Assembly: GCF_003688915.1 (NCBI RefSeq)
Contig: NZ_REFU01000001.1
Span: 3,410,001 to 3,474,000, forward strand
From: Rhodococcus sp. SBT000017
GTDB lineage: Bacteria > Actinomycetota > Actinomycetes > Mycobacteriales > Mycobacteriaceae
DNA: 64,000 bases
Direction: 5' to 3'
Shown here: positions 16,337-26,358 of the stretch, one piece after another
Layout of the letters: each line of letters opens with the position of its first letter
How positions within the stretch are numbered: the first letter of the stretch is position 1
The notes under the pieces: model-generated
Database searches by the model: none
Seen by the model: only the letters and a program-made list of their open reading frames with translations
Told to the model about the DNA's origin: nothing
Translations under genes and position numbers: made by a program

Positions 16337-18568
16337 ATGAATACGAAGGTCGCTGCGCCCTTCGCCATGCACACCAAACGGACCGCCGGTCTGGTGGCAG
16401 TGGTCGTCGTCGCGAGCACCGTCTTCGTTCTCGGCGACGCCGGAGTGCGGGCCGGTGTCCTGGCCACCGTCGCCGTCGGTTCGGTTCTGGCCATCAGCGC
16501 CGCGATCCGCAGATACCGTCCCGACGACTCTCGATGCTGGTGGGCGTTGTTCGGTGCCTCGGTGCTGTTCATGTTCGGGGTCTCGCTCCGCAGCGATCCC
16601 ACCGCACTGAATCATTCGTTCCCGCTGCTGCCGGATCTGTTCACACTGACCGGGTACGCACTCGTCGGTTACGCACTCTCGCGGTGGATCCGAGACCGGC
16701 AGTCGATCGACGACATCACTCCACTGGTCGACGCCGGCCTGATCTTTCTCGGCACCCTGTTCCTGTCGTGGTTGCTGTTCATCTCCCCGGCCCTCGAATC
16801 GCCCCGTTCGTCGGCATCGACGGTGGTCAACGGGCTGTATCCGGCGATCGACGCCGCACTGATCACCCTGACCACCTACCTGTTGTTCTCGTCCAAGCCC
16901 CGCACCGCTGCGCTGCAATGGGCCCTGATCGCACTCGTCGCGACACTCGTCGGCGACATCTCGTACGCCTTCGCGGCCACCACCGACGACGCGCCGTCCT
17001 CGGGATTGCTCGACGGCATCTACCTGTTCGCGTATCTCTCCCTGGCGATGGCCGCCCTCGATCCGTCGATGCGCACCGTCTCGCAGCGGCAGACTCCTGC
17101 ACCGGCACACAGCAGCCGCCGCGTCGTGTTCGTGGTGACGCTGCTGGTCGTCTGCGCCACGGTGCCGCTGCTGGGTTCGGCCGTGTCCACCGGAGATCTG
17201 ATCGTTCGGTCCCTGTTGCTCGCATCGATCCTGGTGGGCGCATTCCTGCGCGGCGAGCGCGCGCTGACCCGAGTGCAGGTCGGCGAAGAGCACGCCAAGT
17301 ACCTGGCCGCTCACGATCTGTTGACCGGCCTACCCAACCGCACGATGCTCGACGAGGAATTCACTCGGCTCGAGCGCACGCAGACTCCGGGACGCACGTG
17401 CGTCCTGTTCGTCGACCTCGACAACTTCAAGATGGTCAACGACTCGTACGGCCACCGCGTCGGGGACGAACTCATCGTGGCCGCAGCGCGACGCATCCGC
17501 GCCGCAGTCGGTGCCGCCGACACCGTTGTTCGGTACGCCGGTGACGAGTTCGTCGTACTGACTCGCCGTGATCGGCGCGGAGCAGAAGCGTTGGCCCGCC
17601 GCATCATCGATCGGACGAACGAGCCGTTCCCCCTGAGCGCCGCGACGGCATACGTCACGGCCTCGGTGGGAATCGCAGACGCGGACCGATTGCACGACGC
17701 CATCCGCGAGGCCGACACCGCGATGTATCACGCCAAATCTCTCGGCGCGGCGCGCTACGCGTTCTTCGACGAGTCCCTGCGTGCGCGAGCGACGTCCGCG
17801 ATCGAGACCGCCACCGCATTGCGCGGCGCGATCAGACGCGGCGAACTCGAGGTGTACTACCAGCCGATCATCGCGACTGCCTCGCGCGCCACCGTCGTCT
17901 ACGAGGCACTCGTGCGCTGGAACTGGCAGGGCCGAGTGCGTACCCCCAACGAGTTCATCCCGATTGCCGAATCGACCAATCTCATCAAGGAAATCGGCGA
18001 GTGGGTGCTGCGCACCGCGATCTCCGATCTGGTGACACTGCGTTCCAACGGGCAGAACGTCACCATGTCGGTGAACGTGTCTCCGATGCAATTGCGAGAC
18101 GATTCGTTGCCGGTTTTCGTCGGGCGACTGCTCGACACATACGGCCTCGAGGGAGCAGATCTGGCACTCGAGATCACCGAGAGCGTCCTGATCGACGACA
18201 TGGGCACGGCGAAAAGCGTTCTCGATCGACTCGCCGCGATGGGTGTGCTCATCGTTCTCGACGACTTCGGTATCGGCTATTCCTCGCTGAGCAGGCTGCG
18301 CGCGATGCCGATCGCACTGCTCAAGATCGACAAATCCTTCGTTCACGAGATCGGCAGTTCGGAGTCCGACACTCAGCTGATTCGCGCAATCGTCGCCATG
18401 GCATCGGCGCTGCCGGTGGCGACGGTGGCCGAGGGCGTCGAGACCGAGGAGCAGGCCGCGATCATCGAGGCACTCGAATGCCGCTTCGCGCAGGGCTTTC
18501 TGTTCGGTAGACCTGCGCCCGTCGCACACTGGCTGCTCGAATCTGCCGAGACCCGTGCCGGCAAGTGA
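16337..18568 (+). CDS. Membrane GGDEF-EAL cyclic-di-GMP protein
   Basis: A 743-residue protein. About eight hydrophobic helices fill residues 1-300. A GGDEF domain follows at about 315-480, with LAAHDLLTGLPNRTMLDEEF at its start and RYAGDEFVVL as active-site loop, where Ala replaces the first Gly of GGDEF. An EAL domain lies at about 490-735 with the catalytic elements EALVRW, NVSPMQL, EITES, DDFGIGYSSL and KIDKSF. The EAL set looks complete, so phosphodiesterase activity is likely; AGDEF variants can still be active cyclases. The membrane part has no recognised sensor domain. It is followed after 21 bp by the gamma-glutamyltransferase gene, which seems to have its own promoter. Confidence 0.92.
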   Translation: MNTKVAAPFAMHTKRTAGLVAVVVVASTVFVLGDAGVRAGVLATVAVGSVLAISAAIRRYRPDDSRCWWALFGASVLFMFGVSLRSDPTALNHSFPLLPDLFTLTGYALVGYALSRWIRDRQSIDDITPLVDAGLIFLGTLFLSWLLFISPALESPRSSASTVVNGLYPAIDAALITLTTYLLFSSKPRTAALQWALIALVATLVGDISYAFAATTDDAPSSGLLDGIYLFAYLSLAMAALDPSMRTVSQRQTPAPAHSSRRVVFVVTLLVVCATVPLLGSAVSTGDLIVRSLLLASILVGAFLRGERALTRVQVGEEHAKYLAAHDLLTGLPNRTMLDEEFTRLERTQTPGRTCVLFVDLDNFKMVNDSYGHRVGDELIVAAARRIRAAVGAADTVVRYAGDEFVVLTRRDRRGAEALARRIIDRTNEPFPLSAATAYVTASVGIADADRLHDAIREADTAMYHAKSLGAARYAFFDESLRARATSAIETATALRGAIRRGELEVYYQPIIATASRATVVYEALVRWNWQGRVRTPNEFIPIAESTNLIKEIGEWVLRTAISDLVTLRSNGQNVTMSVNVSPMQLRDDSLPVFVGRLLDTYGLEGADLALEITESVLIDDMGTAKSVLDRLAAMGVLIVLDDFGIGYSSLSRLRAMPIALLKIDKSFVHEIGSSESDTQLIRAIVAMASALPVATVAEGVETEEQAAIIEALECRFAQGFLFGRPAPVAHWLLESAETRAGK

Positions 18569-18577
18569 GCCGGGTGT

Positions 18578-18583
18578 TAGCGT
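18578..18583 (+). promoter_or_regulatory. -10 element, leaderless promoter of gamma-glutamyltransferase gene
   Basis: TAGCGT fits the actinobacterial TANNNT -10 pattern and ends 6 nt before the GTG at 18590, which would put the transcription start on or next to the start codon. Confidence 0.5.
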
Positions 18584-18589
18584 CGGGCG

Positions 18590-20521
18590 GTGTCTGCAAC
18601 GCGCCCACTCCGCTCGACCGCCCTTGCATGTGCCCTCCTGCTGGTGCCGCTCGCCGCGTGCAGTAGCGGCGAGAGCACCGATCCCGACTCCGCGGCCGAG
18701 AACAGCTGCGTCCTCGGTGCCAGTGGCGGCACCCCGGTAGGAGCGACGCCGAGCGCGAGTTCGGGCGACATCTCCACCAATCCCGAAGTGGCGACCGGGT
18801 ATCGATCGAATATGACCCCGGTGGAGACGGCCTCGTACTCGGTCTCGACGGCCAACCCGGTCTCCACCGAGGCCGCGTGCGCGGTTCTGCGCGACGGCGG
18901 CACCGCGGCCGACGCACTGATCGTGGCGCAGACGGTGCTCGGCCTCGTCGAGCCCCAGTCCTCGGGCATCGGCGGCGGGGCCTTTCTGATGTACTACGAC
19001 GCAGCCACCGGCGAAGTACAGAGCTACGACGGCCGCGAGACCGCCCCGATGAGCGCGACCGGCGACTACCTGCGGTACATCGACGACGTGAATCGCACTC
19101 TGCCGCAACCCGATGCCCGTTCGAGTGGGCGGTCGATCGGCGTTCCGGGAGTGCTGCGCATGCTCGAGCAGGCCCACGACGATCACGGCACGAAGCAGTG
19201 GGGTGAGCTCTTCCAGCCCGCAATCGACCTTGCCGACAACGGAATCGAGATCAGCCCGCGCATGGCGTCGTCCATTGCCGACTCGGCACCCAAGCTCGCC
19301 CTCGACCCCGCGTCCAAGGAATACTTTCTGCAGCCGGACGGCACCGGCAAGCCGGCCGGGACGGTTCTGAACAACCCGGCGATGTCGAAGACGCTCTCCG
19401 CCATCGCAACCGAAGGTGCAGACGCCTTCTACACCGGTGATATCGCGCAGGCCATCGTCGATGCGACCGCCGACACCACCGCGGGCCGAACCCCCGGACA
19501 GATCACGCTCGAGGATCTCGCCGCGTACGAGCCCAAGACCCGCACGGCCGTGTGCACCGAGTACCGCGACCACGACATCTGCGGTATGCCCGGCCCGTCC
19601 TCGGGCGGTATCGCAGTGGCGTCGGCGATGGGGATCCTGTCGAACTTCGATCTGGCGCAATACGCGCCGACGGGAATGGACGCCAACGGCGGAACCCCGA
19701 CGGCCGAGGGTGTGCACCTGATCGCCGAGGCCGAGCGCCTGGCCTACGCCGATCGTGACAAGTACGTCGCCGATCCTGATTTCGTCCCCCTGCCCGGCGG
19801 GTCGCCCGATGCGCTGCTCGATCCCGAATACCTCAGCGAGCGAGCAGGACTGATCGACGAGAGCAAGTCGATGGGCGCAGCGCAGCCCGGCGACTTCGGC
19901 CCGGTGCAGTTCGCCTCGTCCACCGATCCCGAGTACGGCACCAGCCACATTTCCGTCGTCGACAGCCAGGGAAACGCGGCCTCGATGACGACGACCGTCG
20001 AGTCGGCCTTCGGCTCGTTCCACATGGTCGACGGCTTCCTGCTCAACAATCAGCTCACCGACTTCTCGGCATCACCGGTGGCCGAGGACGGTACGCCGGT
20101 GGCCAATCGCGTCGAGCCGGGGAAGCGTCCGCGTAGCTCGATGGCCCCGACGCTGGTCTTCGACCGCGGCGACGACGGCGCACGCGGCGATCTGGCACTG
20201 GTGGCCGGCTCTCCCGGCGGCTCGGTGATCATCCAGTTCGTCGTCAAAACACTGGTGGGACTTCTCGATTGGGGCATGGATCCACAGCAGGCGGTGTCGA
20301 TGGTCGACTTCGGTGCGGCCAACACACCGTCGACCAACTACGGCGGTGAACACCCGAACGTCTCGGGCGAGGACGATCCGGTGGTCGCGCAGCTCCGCGA
20401 GATGGGCCATCAGGTGTCGGTCGCAGACCAGTCCAGTGGACTGAGCGCGTTACAGCGCACCGACGGCGGCTGGATCGGTGGAGCCGACCCCCGCCGCGAG
20501 GGTGAGGTACTCGGTGGATAG
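18590..20521 (+). CDS. ggt: Gamma-glutamyltransferase lipoprotein
   Basis: A 643-residue enzyme that cleaves gamma-glutamyl bonds of glutathione-like compounds or transfers the glutamyl group. The N-terminus is a lipoprotein signal with lipobox LAAC, placing it on the outer membrane face. The large subunit has SSGIGGGAFLMYYDA. Autoprocessing and catalysis would use Thr451 in EYGTSHISVVDSQGNA, the expected start of the small subunit. The GSPGGSVIIQFVVKTLVGLLDWGMDPQQAV block follows. Length is slightly above the usual 580 because of the signal and linker. Actinobacteria of this type lack much glutathione, so the natural substrate may be another gamma-glutamyl compound. Confidence 0.93.
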   Translation: MSATRPLRSTALACALLLVPLAACSSGESTDPDSAAENSCVLGASGGTPVGATPSASSGDISTNPEVATGYRSNMTPVETASYSVSTANPVSTEAACAVLRDGGTAADALIVAQTVLGLVEPQSSGIGGGAFLMYYDAATGEVQSYDGRETAPMSATGDYLRYIDDVNRTLPQPDARSSGRSIGVPGVLRMLEQAHDDHGTKQWGELFQPAIDLADNGIEISPRMASSIADSAPKLALDPASKEYFLQPDGTGKPAGTVLNNPAMSKTLSAIATEGADAFYTGDIAQAIVDATADTTAGRTPGQITLEDLAAYEPKTRTAVCTEYRDHDICGMPGPSSGGIAVASAMGILSNFDLAQYAPTGMDANGGTPTAEGVHLIAEAERLAYADRDKYVADPDFVPLPGGSPDALLDPEYLSERAGLIDESKSMGAAQPGDFGPVQFASSTDPEYGTSHISVVDSQGNAASMTTTVESAFGSFHMVDGFLLNNQLTDFSASPVAEDGTPVANRVEPGKRPRSSMAPTLVFDRGDDGARGDLALVAGSPGGSVIIQFVVKTLVGLLDWGMDPQQAVSMVDFGAANTPSTNYGGEHPNVSGEDDPVVAQLREMGHQVSVADQSSGLSALQRTDGGWIGGADPRREGEVLGG

Positions 20522-20540
20522 GTGCGAGCGCGGGTAGTGC

Positions 20541-21218
20541 TCAGGGTACGAATCGGTAGCCCATACCGGTTTCGGTGATGAGGTGCACCGGGGAGGCCGG
20601 GTCGCGTTCGAGTTTCTGTCGCAGTTGGCCGAGATAGATTCGTAGATAATGCGTTTCACGCTCGTGGCCGGGTCCCCAGACGGTGCGCAGTATGTCCTTC
20701 TGCGACACCAGCTTGCCCTCGTTGCGCACCAGCAGTTCGAGCACACCCCACTCGGTGCGGGTCAGGTGCACGCTCACGCCTTCTCGCACAACGGTTTTCG
20801 TAGCTAGGTCGACGGTGAAGTCCTCGGTGACGACAACGGGGTCGGCGACGGAGTGCGGTCCGCGGCGTAGTGCGGCGCGCAATCGGGCCAGCAGCTCGTC
20901 CATGCCGAAGGGCTTGGTGACGAAGTCGTCGGCACCGGCGTCGAGTGCTTCGACGGTATCGGCGGAATCGGTGCGCGCCGACAGCACCAGGATCGGTACG
21001 TCGGTCCAGCCGCGCAGACCGGCGATGACGTCGATTCCGTCGATGTCGGGCAGGCCGAGATCGAGAATCACGATGTCCGGGTGGAAGTTCGCGGCCACCC
21101 GCAGCGCCTCACCGCCGCTCGCCGCGCTGACCACCTCGAACCCACGCACGTTCAGATTGATCCGCAGTGCCCGCACGATCTGCGGCTCGTCGTCGACGAC
21201 GAGCACCCGCACCTTCAC
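20541..21218 (-). CDS. kdpE: KdpE response regulator
   Basis: A 225-residue OmpR-class regulator. The receiver domain (about 1-120) has the phosphoacceptor Asp in IVILDLGLPDIDG, Thr/Ser in ILVLSARTDS and Lys in FVTKPFGMDELLARL. The DNA-binding winged helix (about 130-225) includes VHLTRTEWGVLELLVRNEGKLVSQKDIL and HYLRIYLGQLRQKLE, typical of KdpE. The start codon overlaps the kdpD stop by ATGA. It should activate kdpFABC under potassium limitation; possible target repeats lie at 28151-28200. Confidence 0.95.
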   Translation of the reverse strand: MKVRVLVVDDEPQIVRALRINLNVRGFEVVSAASGGEALRVAANFHPDIVILDLGLPDIDGIDVIAGLRGWTDVPILVLSARTDSADTVEALDAGADDFVTKPFGMDELLARLRAALRRGPHSVADPVVVTEDFTVDLATKTVVREGVSVHLTRTEWGVLELLVRNEGKLVSQKDILRTVWGPGHERETHYLRIYLGQLRQKLERDPASPVHLITETGMGYRFVP

Positions 21219-23698
21219 CTGCTCCCCGCCTTCGACTCGACTGCCTTCAACTCGACCGTCATCGTCAGCCCGCCGCCGACTGTGTTCGATGCCATGACGG
21301 TACCGCCCATCGCACGAACGAATCCTCGCACCACCGACAATCCGAGTCCGACGCCCACCGAGTTGTCCCGATCACCGAGGCGTTGGAACGCGTCGAACAT
21401 GGTCTCCTCGGCACCCTCGGCGATGCCGGGTCCGTGGTCGGCAACGGAGATACTCGCCCACTCACCGTGCGCGGCGGCACTGACCGTGATGTCGCCGACG
21501 GGGGCGTAGCGGGCACTGTTGTTCACCAGATTCGCGAGCACCCGTTCGAGCAGGCCCGGGTCTGCCAGCACCTCCACGTCACCGACGTCGACGCGCAGCC
21601 GGTCGTCGGCCGCCGTGTCGTCGACACCGATGAGCGCGCCGCGCAGTACGTCGTCGACGAACACCGGACGCAGGCTCGGCTGCACGACGCCTGCCTGCAG
21701 CCGCGAGGAATCGAGCAGATTGCTCACCAGAGCCGTCAACTGATCGGCCGACTCGTCGATGGTGGCCAGCAATTCCTCGGTGTCCTCCGCCGAGAACTGA
21801 ACGTCGGTGCTGCGCAGGGACGAGGACGCCGCTTTCACCGCGGACAGTGGCGTCCGTAAATCGTGGCTGACGGCCGAGAGCAATGCCCGACGCAATGCAT
21901 CGGCCTCGGCGAGAGCGTTGGCTCGGCTGGCTTCCTCGGCGAGCCGGCCCTGCCGAACCATGCCCGCGGCCTGGTTGGCCACGGCCGCGAGCACTCTTCG
22001 ATCGTGCGCTCGAGTTCGGTCGCCGGCAAGGAGCAGCGTGAACTCGCCGGTGCCGATCTCCGTGTCAGCACTGGCCTTGCCTGTGGGGGCGCCAACCCCC
22101 GTGGTGCCGACAATTCTTGCGGACTCGTTGTCCCACAGCGATACTCCGGTCTGGCTGTAGGTTTCGCGGGCGCGCTCGAGCAGCGCAGTCAGATCTGCTC
22201 CCCGAAGGACGGATCCGGCGAAGAGAGTCAGTAACTCGGCCTCCTGAGATGCTCGTCGAGCTTGCCGAGTCCGCCGCGCAGCAGCGTCCACCAAGGCTGC
22301 GACCGCGATGGCGACGAGCAGCAGGACGACGGCGACGACGAAGTTCTCCGGTTCTGCGATCGTGAGGCTGTACAGGGGCGCAGTGAAGAAGTAGTTCAGC
22401 AGGAACCCGGCGATCAGCGCCGACAGTGCCGCAGGCGCAACACCTCCCAGCAGTGCGACACACAGAACGACCATGAAGAACAGTGCGCTCTCCCCGCTCG
22501 GACCGAAGTTCGGCCCAACCCAGTTCAGCACCACCGCCGCCAGACACGGGACGACAACCGCGGCGATCCACGCGAGAATCCGGCGCCTGCCTGCGTCGAC
22601 CTGAAGTCGCCAGCGCCGCGCCCGCTCGGCGTGGGTGACCATGTGTACGTCGATCTTGCCGGAGTTCTGCACCACCGCAGCACCGATGCCCTCGTCCAGA
22701 ATCCGCGCGACCCGAGACCGTCTCGAAGTACCGATCACCAGCTGAGTTGCATTCACGCCGCGAGCGAAGTCGAGCAGGGTCGACGGCACGTCGTCGCCGA
22801 CGACGCTGTGCACGCTGGCACCGAGCCCGGCGGCGAGCTTGCGCACCGAACCCATCTGCGGTGCCGAGACACCCATCAGTCCGTCGCCGCGGACGATGTG
22901 CAACACCATCAGCTCTGCACTGGACTTCGAGGCGATGCGACTCGCTCGGCGAAGCAGGGTCTCCGATTCCGGGCCGCCGGTCACCGCCACCACCACTCGC
23001 TCGCGGGCCTCCCACGTGTCGGTGATGCGATTGTCCCTGCGGTACTTCACCAATGCCGCGTCGACCTGATCGGCGATCCACAGCAACGCCAACTCACGCA
23101 GAGCAGTGAGATTGCCCCGGCGGAAGTAGTTGCTCAGTGCCGCATCCACCTTCTCGGAGGCGTAGACATTCCCGTGCCGCAATCTGCTGCGCAGCGCCTC
23201 GGGGGTGATGTCTACCAGCTCGACCTGGTCGGCACCGCGAACCACACTGTCCGGTACCGTCTCCCGCTGCGGCACCCCGGTGATCTGGTGCACCACGTCG
23301 TTCAACGATTCGAGGTGCTGCACATTGAGCGTCGAGATGACACTGATGCCCGCGTTCAACAGGTCCTCGACGTCCTCCCACCGCTTACCGTGCACACCTC
23401 CCGGCGTATTGGTGTGTGCCAATTCGTCGACGAGCACCACCTGGGGCCGCCGCGCCAGCACCGCGTCGAGATCGAGCTCCTCCGTCTGCGAACCGCGGTA
23501 CTCGACGAGGCGAGGTGGTACCACCTCGATCCCGTCGAGCGCAGCGATCGTCCGTTCTCGGCCGTGGGTCTCGACCAGGGCAGCAACGACATCACAGCCC
23601 CGATCCTGGCGCCGATGTGCCTCTCCGAGCATCGCAAATGTCTTGCCGACTCCCGGCGCAGCGCCCAGATAGATGCGCAGTTCACCTCGGTCCGGCAC
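21215..23698 (-). CDS. kdpD: KdpD sensor histidine kinase
   Basis: An 827-residue sensor kinase. The N-terminal KdpD domain (about 1-210) carries a Walker A motif GAAPGVGKTFAMLGEAHRR and VVLVDELAHTNTPG. A universal stress protein-like domain covers about 230-350, and four transmembrane helices about 375-480. A GAF-like region follows, and then the kinase core with H-box SAVSHDLRTPLSAVK and ATP-binding blocks LVNNSARYAP, DHGPGIAEG and GVGLGLSVVRGFV. It phosphorylates KdpE in response to potassium limitation or osmotic conditions. It begins 15 bp after kdpC. Confidence 0.95.
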   Translation of the reverse strand: MPDRGELRIYLGAAPGVGKTFAMLGEAHRRQDRGCDVVAALVETHGRERTIAALDGIEVVPPRLVEYRGSQTEELDLDAVLARRPQVVLVDELAHTNTPGGVHGKRWEDVEDLLNAGISVISTLNVQHLESLNDVVHQITGVPQRETVPDSVVRGADQVELVDITPEALRSRLRHGNVYASEKVDAALSNYFRRGNLTALRELALLWIADQVDAALVKYRRDNRITDTWEARERVVVAVTGGPESETLLRRASRIASKSSAELMVLHIVRGDGLMGVSAPQMGSVRKLAAGLGASVHSVVGDDVPSTLLDFARGVNATQLVIGTSRRSRVARILDEGIGAAVVQNSGKIDVHMVTHAERARRWRLQVDAGRRRILAWIAAVVVPCLAAVVLNWVGPNFGPSGESALFFMVVLCVALLGGVAPAALSALIAGFLLNYFFTAPLYSLTIAEPENFVVAVVLLLVAIAVAALVDAAARRTRQARRASQEAELLTLFAGSVLRGADLTALLERARETYSQTGVSLWDNESARIVGTTGVGAPTGKASADTEIGTGEFTLLLAGDRTRAHDRRVLAAVANQAAGMVRQGRLAEEASRANALAEADALRRALLSAVSHDLRTPLSAVKAASSSLRSTDVQFSAEDTEELLATIDESADQLTALVSNLLDSSRLQAGVVQPSLRPVFVDDVLRGALIGVDDTAADDRLRVDVGDVEVLADPGLLERVLANLVNNSARYAPVGDITVSAAAHGEWASISVADHGPGIAEGAEETMFDAFQRLGDRDNSVGVGLGLSVVRGFVRAMGGTVMASNTVGGGLTMTVELKAVESKAGSR

Positions 23699-23713
23699 GG
23701 GCCTTCTCCTGTC

Positions 23714-24343
23714 TCAGCTGCAGGGGCTGGTCAAGCCCAGCGCCACATTGAGCTCCGGCACGTTGACCGCCTTCGCCCCGAGAACACCGTACTGCGGTCC
23801 GGCGGTGTACTCGGCGACCAAAGCCTCGACGTCGCCGACACTCATCCCGTTGACCTCGGCGACCCGCGGTACCTGCAGCGCGGCGTACTCCGGACTGATC
23901 GCGGGGTCGACTCCCGAACCGGAGCCGGTCACCGCGTCCGGGGGAACAGCGGAGGGGTCGACGCTTTCGCGCTCGGCAATCGCAGCCCGACGCTGCTCGA
24001 TGAACGACGCGAGAACCTCACTCGACGGCCCCTGGTTGGTCGGCAGCGCCGCGGCGGGATCTCCTGGAGCGAAGGCGTCGTCGTCCGACACCGAGCCGGT
24101 GACGCGGGTGTGGAAGTACGGATCGGGCTCTCCCGGAGCGACCTGCGGATCGACGCCGATCAGCGAGCTTCCGACGACGCAGCCCTGCGCGTCACGCAGC
24201 GGCGAACCCTCGGCGGAGTCGGCACCGATGCGGCTGATGCCCCAGACCACGGCCGGGTAGCCGATGCCGAGAATGACGGTCAATGCCAGCAGCACTGCGA
24301 AGCCGGCCACGAGCTGTCGAAGAAATCCCTGTACGAAACGCAT
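23714..24343 (-). CDS. kdpC: Potassium-transporting ATPase subunit KdpC
   Basis: A 209-residue subunit with one N-terminal membrane helix (QLVAGFAVLLALTVILGIGYPAVVWGISRI) and a periplasmic-type domain. Family motifs are GSSLIGVDPQVAPGEPDPYFHTR, GSGSGVDPAISPEYAALQVPRVA and PELNVALGL. KdpC stabilises the KdpA-KdpB complex and affects potassium affinity. It follows kdpB after 2 bp. Confidence 0.95.
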   Translation of the reverse strand: MRFVQGFLRQLVAGFAVLLALTVILGIGYPAVVWGISRIGADSAEGSPLRDAQGCVVGSSLIGVDPQVAPGEPDPYFHTRVTGSVSDDDAFAPGDPAAALPTNQGPSSEVLASFIEQRRAAIAERESVDPSAVPPDAVTGSGSGVDPAISPEYAALQVPRVAEVNGMSVGDVEALVAEYTAGPQYGVLGAKAVNVPELNVALGLTSPCS

Positions 24344-24345
24344 GG

Positions 24346-26358
24346 TCAGCCTATCCCTGGAATGTGACGAACGAGTAGGTCGATGAGCCAGATCCCGACG
24401 AACGGGCTGATGACGCCGCCGACGCCGTAGACCAGCAGGTTGCGCCGCAGCAAAGCGGCGGCCGATGCCGGGGTGTATCCAACACCTTTGAGCGCCAACG
24501 GGATCAGTGCGACGATCACCAGCGCATTGAAGATCACCGCCGACAGGATCGCCGATTCCGGCGTGGCCAGATGCATGATGTTGAGCCCACCGAGCTGCGG
24601 GTACACGGTAGAGAACATCGCCGGCAGAATCGCGAAGTACTTCGCCAGATCGTTGGCCAGCGAGAACGTCGTCAGCGCGCCGCGGGTGATGAGGAGCTGC
24701 TTGCCGATCTCGACGATCTCGATCAACTTGGTGGGGTCGGAATCGAGATCGACCATGTTGCCGGCTTCCTTGGCGGCAGAGGTGCCGGTGTTCATCGCGA
24801 CACCGACGTCGGCCTGCGCGAGAGCGGGGGCGTCGTTGGTGCCGTCGCCGGTCATCGCAACCAGCCTGCCGCCCTCCTGCTCCTGCCGAATGAGCGTGAG
24901 CTTGTCCTCCGGAGTCGCCTCGGCCAGATAGTCGTCCACCCCGGCCTCGGCGGCGATGGCCTTCGCGGTGAGCGGATTGTCGCCGGTGACCATCACCGTC
25001 CGGATTCCCATGGCTCGCAGCTGAGCGAATCGCTCGGCAATGCCCGGCTTCACCACGTCGGAGAGCTCCACGACGCCGAGAGCCCGCGCAGCACTTCCGG
25101 TTTCACGTACGGCCACTACCAGCGGGGTACCACCGTTCTGCGCGATGTCGTGCACAGTGGCGTCCAGATCGGCCGTACCGCCGCCCTCACGAATCCAGCC
25201 GTACACCGAATCTGCTGCACCCTTGCGGATCTCCATGCCCGGTAGATCCAGCCCGCTCATCCGAGTTTGCGCCGTGAAGGCCACGAACTCACCGCGCTCG
25301 GATTCGCCCTCTGCCATTACGGATTCGAAGTCACGCTCGACCAGTTCGACGATGCTGCGTCCTTCGGGAGTACCGTCGGCCAATGAGGACAGCCGAGCAG
25401 CGCGCGCCAGCTCGACCGCATCGATGCCCGTCGCCGGATGCAGCCCGGTCGCACGACGATTACCGAAGGTGATGGTTCCGGTCTTGTCCATCAGCAACGT
25501 GTCGATGTCACCTGCCGCCTCCACCGCGCGTCCGGACATCGCCAGCACGTTGCGCTGCACCAGCCGGTCCATGCCCGCGATGCCGATCGCGGAGAGCAGC
25601 GCGCCGATGGTGGTGGGGATCAGGCAGACCAGCAACGCGATCAGTTGAATCGGATCCTGTTGCTGTCCTGCATAGTTCGACATCGGCCCGATGGCGACCA
25701 CCGCGAAGAGGAACACGATCGTCAGCGAGGCGAGCAGGATGTTCAGGGCGATCTCGTTCGGCGTCTTCTGCCGTGCCGCGCCCTCGACGAGTGCGATCAT
25801 CCGATCGACGAACGTCTCACCCTGTGCTGCAGTGATTTTCACGACGATCTCGTCGGAGAGCACGATGGTGCCGCCGGTGACCGCGGATCGGTCGCCACCC
25901 GACTCGCGGACCACGGGTGCCGACTCGCCGGTGATCGCCGATTCGTCGACGCTCGCAATGCCCTCGATGACGTCACCGTCGCCGGGGATGACCTCACCGG
26001 CCGAGACGACCACCTCGTCACCGACCTTCAAGTCCGCACCGGCCACCTCGGTGATGACGAACTCGGCACCGGAGGGAGTGCGTCGTCGAGCAACGCTGTC
26101 CTGCTTCACTTTCCGTAAGCTGGCTGCCTGCGCCTTGCCGCGCCCTTCGGCGACGGACTCGGCCAGGTTGGCGAAGAGAACCGTGAACCAGAGCCATCCC
26201 GTCACGAACCACGCGAACACGGACGGATTGGCGATCGACAGCACCGTGGTGACGATGGAACCGAGAAACACGACGAACATCACGGGGTTACGAGCCAGGT
26301 GGCGCGGATCGAGTTTGCGGAATGCGCCCGGAAGCGCAGTTGCGAGAGAGAGTTTCAT
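24346..26358 (-). CDS. kdpB: Potassium-transporting ATPase ATP-binding subunit KdpB
   Basis: A 670-residue P-type ATPase. Starting at the ATG at 26358 gives [28 protein letters not shown], the normal KdpB beginning, and overlaps kdpA by ATGA; a longer upstream frame is spurious. The phosphorylation site is the Asp of [13 protein letters not shown]. The T-G-E-S loop appears as [10 protein letters not shown], and [22 protein letters not shown] is the hinge motif. It energises potassium uptake through KdpA. Confidence 0.96.
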   Translation of the reverse strand: MKLSLATALPGAFRKLDPRHLARNPVMFVVFLGSIVTTVLSIANPSVFAWFVTGWLWFTVLFANLAESVAEGRGKAQAASLRKVKQDSVARRRTPSGAEFVITEVAGADLKVGDEVVVSAGEVIPGDGDVIEGIASVDESAITGESAPVVRESGGDRSAVTGGTIVLSDEIVVKITAAQGETFVDRMIALVEGAARQKTPNEIALNILLASLTIVFLFAVVAIGPMSNYAGQQQDPIQLIALLVCLIPTTIGALLSAIGIAGMDRLVQRNVLAMSGRAVEAAGDIDTLLMDKTGTITFGNRRATGLHPATGIDAVELARAARLSSLADGTPEGRSIVELVERDFESVMAEGESERGEFVAFTAQTRMSGLDLPGMEIRKGAADSVYGWIREGGGTADLDATVHDIAQNGGTPLVVAVRETGSAARALGVVELSDVVKPGIAERFAQLRAMGIRTVMVTGDNPLTAKAIAAEAGVDDYLAEATPEDKLTLIRQEQEGGRLVAMTGDGTNDAPALAQADVGVAMNTGTSAAKEAGNMVDLDSDPTKLIEIVEIGKQLLITRGALTTFSLANDLAKYFAILPAMFSTVYPQLGGLNIMHLATPESAILSAVIFNALVIVALIPLALKGVGYTPASAAALLRRNLLVYGVGGVISPFVGIWLIDLLVRHIPGIG

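Noticed and set aside
17330-20023. An 897-codon open frame on the minus strand, antisense to the GGDEF-EAL and gamma-glutamyltransferase genes
   Set aside because: Its product is rich in Arg, Gly, Val, His and Asp without domain motifs, as expected for a shadow frame in GC-rich DNA; both sense genes are full length with clear catalytic motifs.
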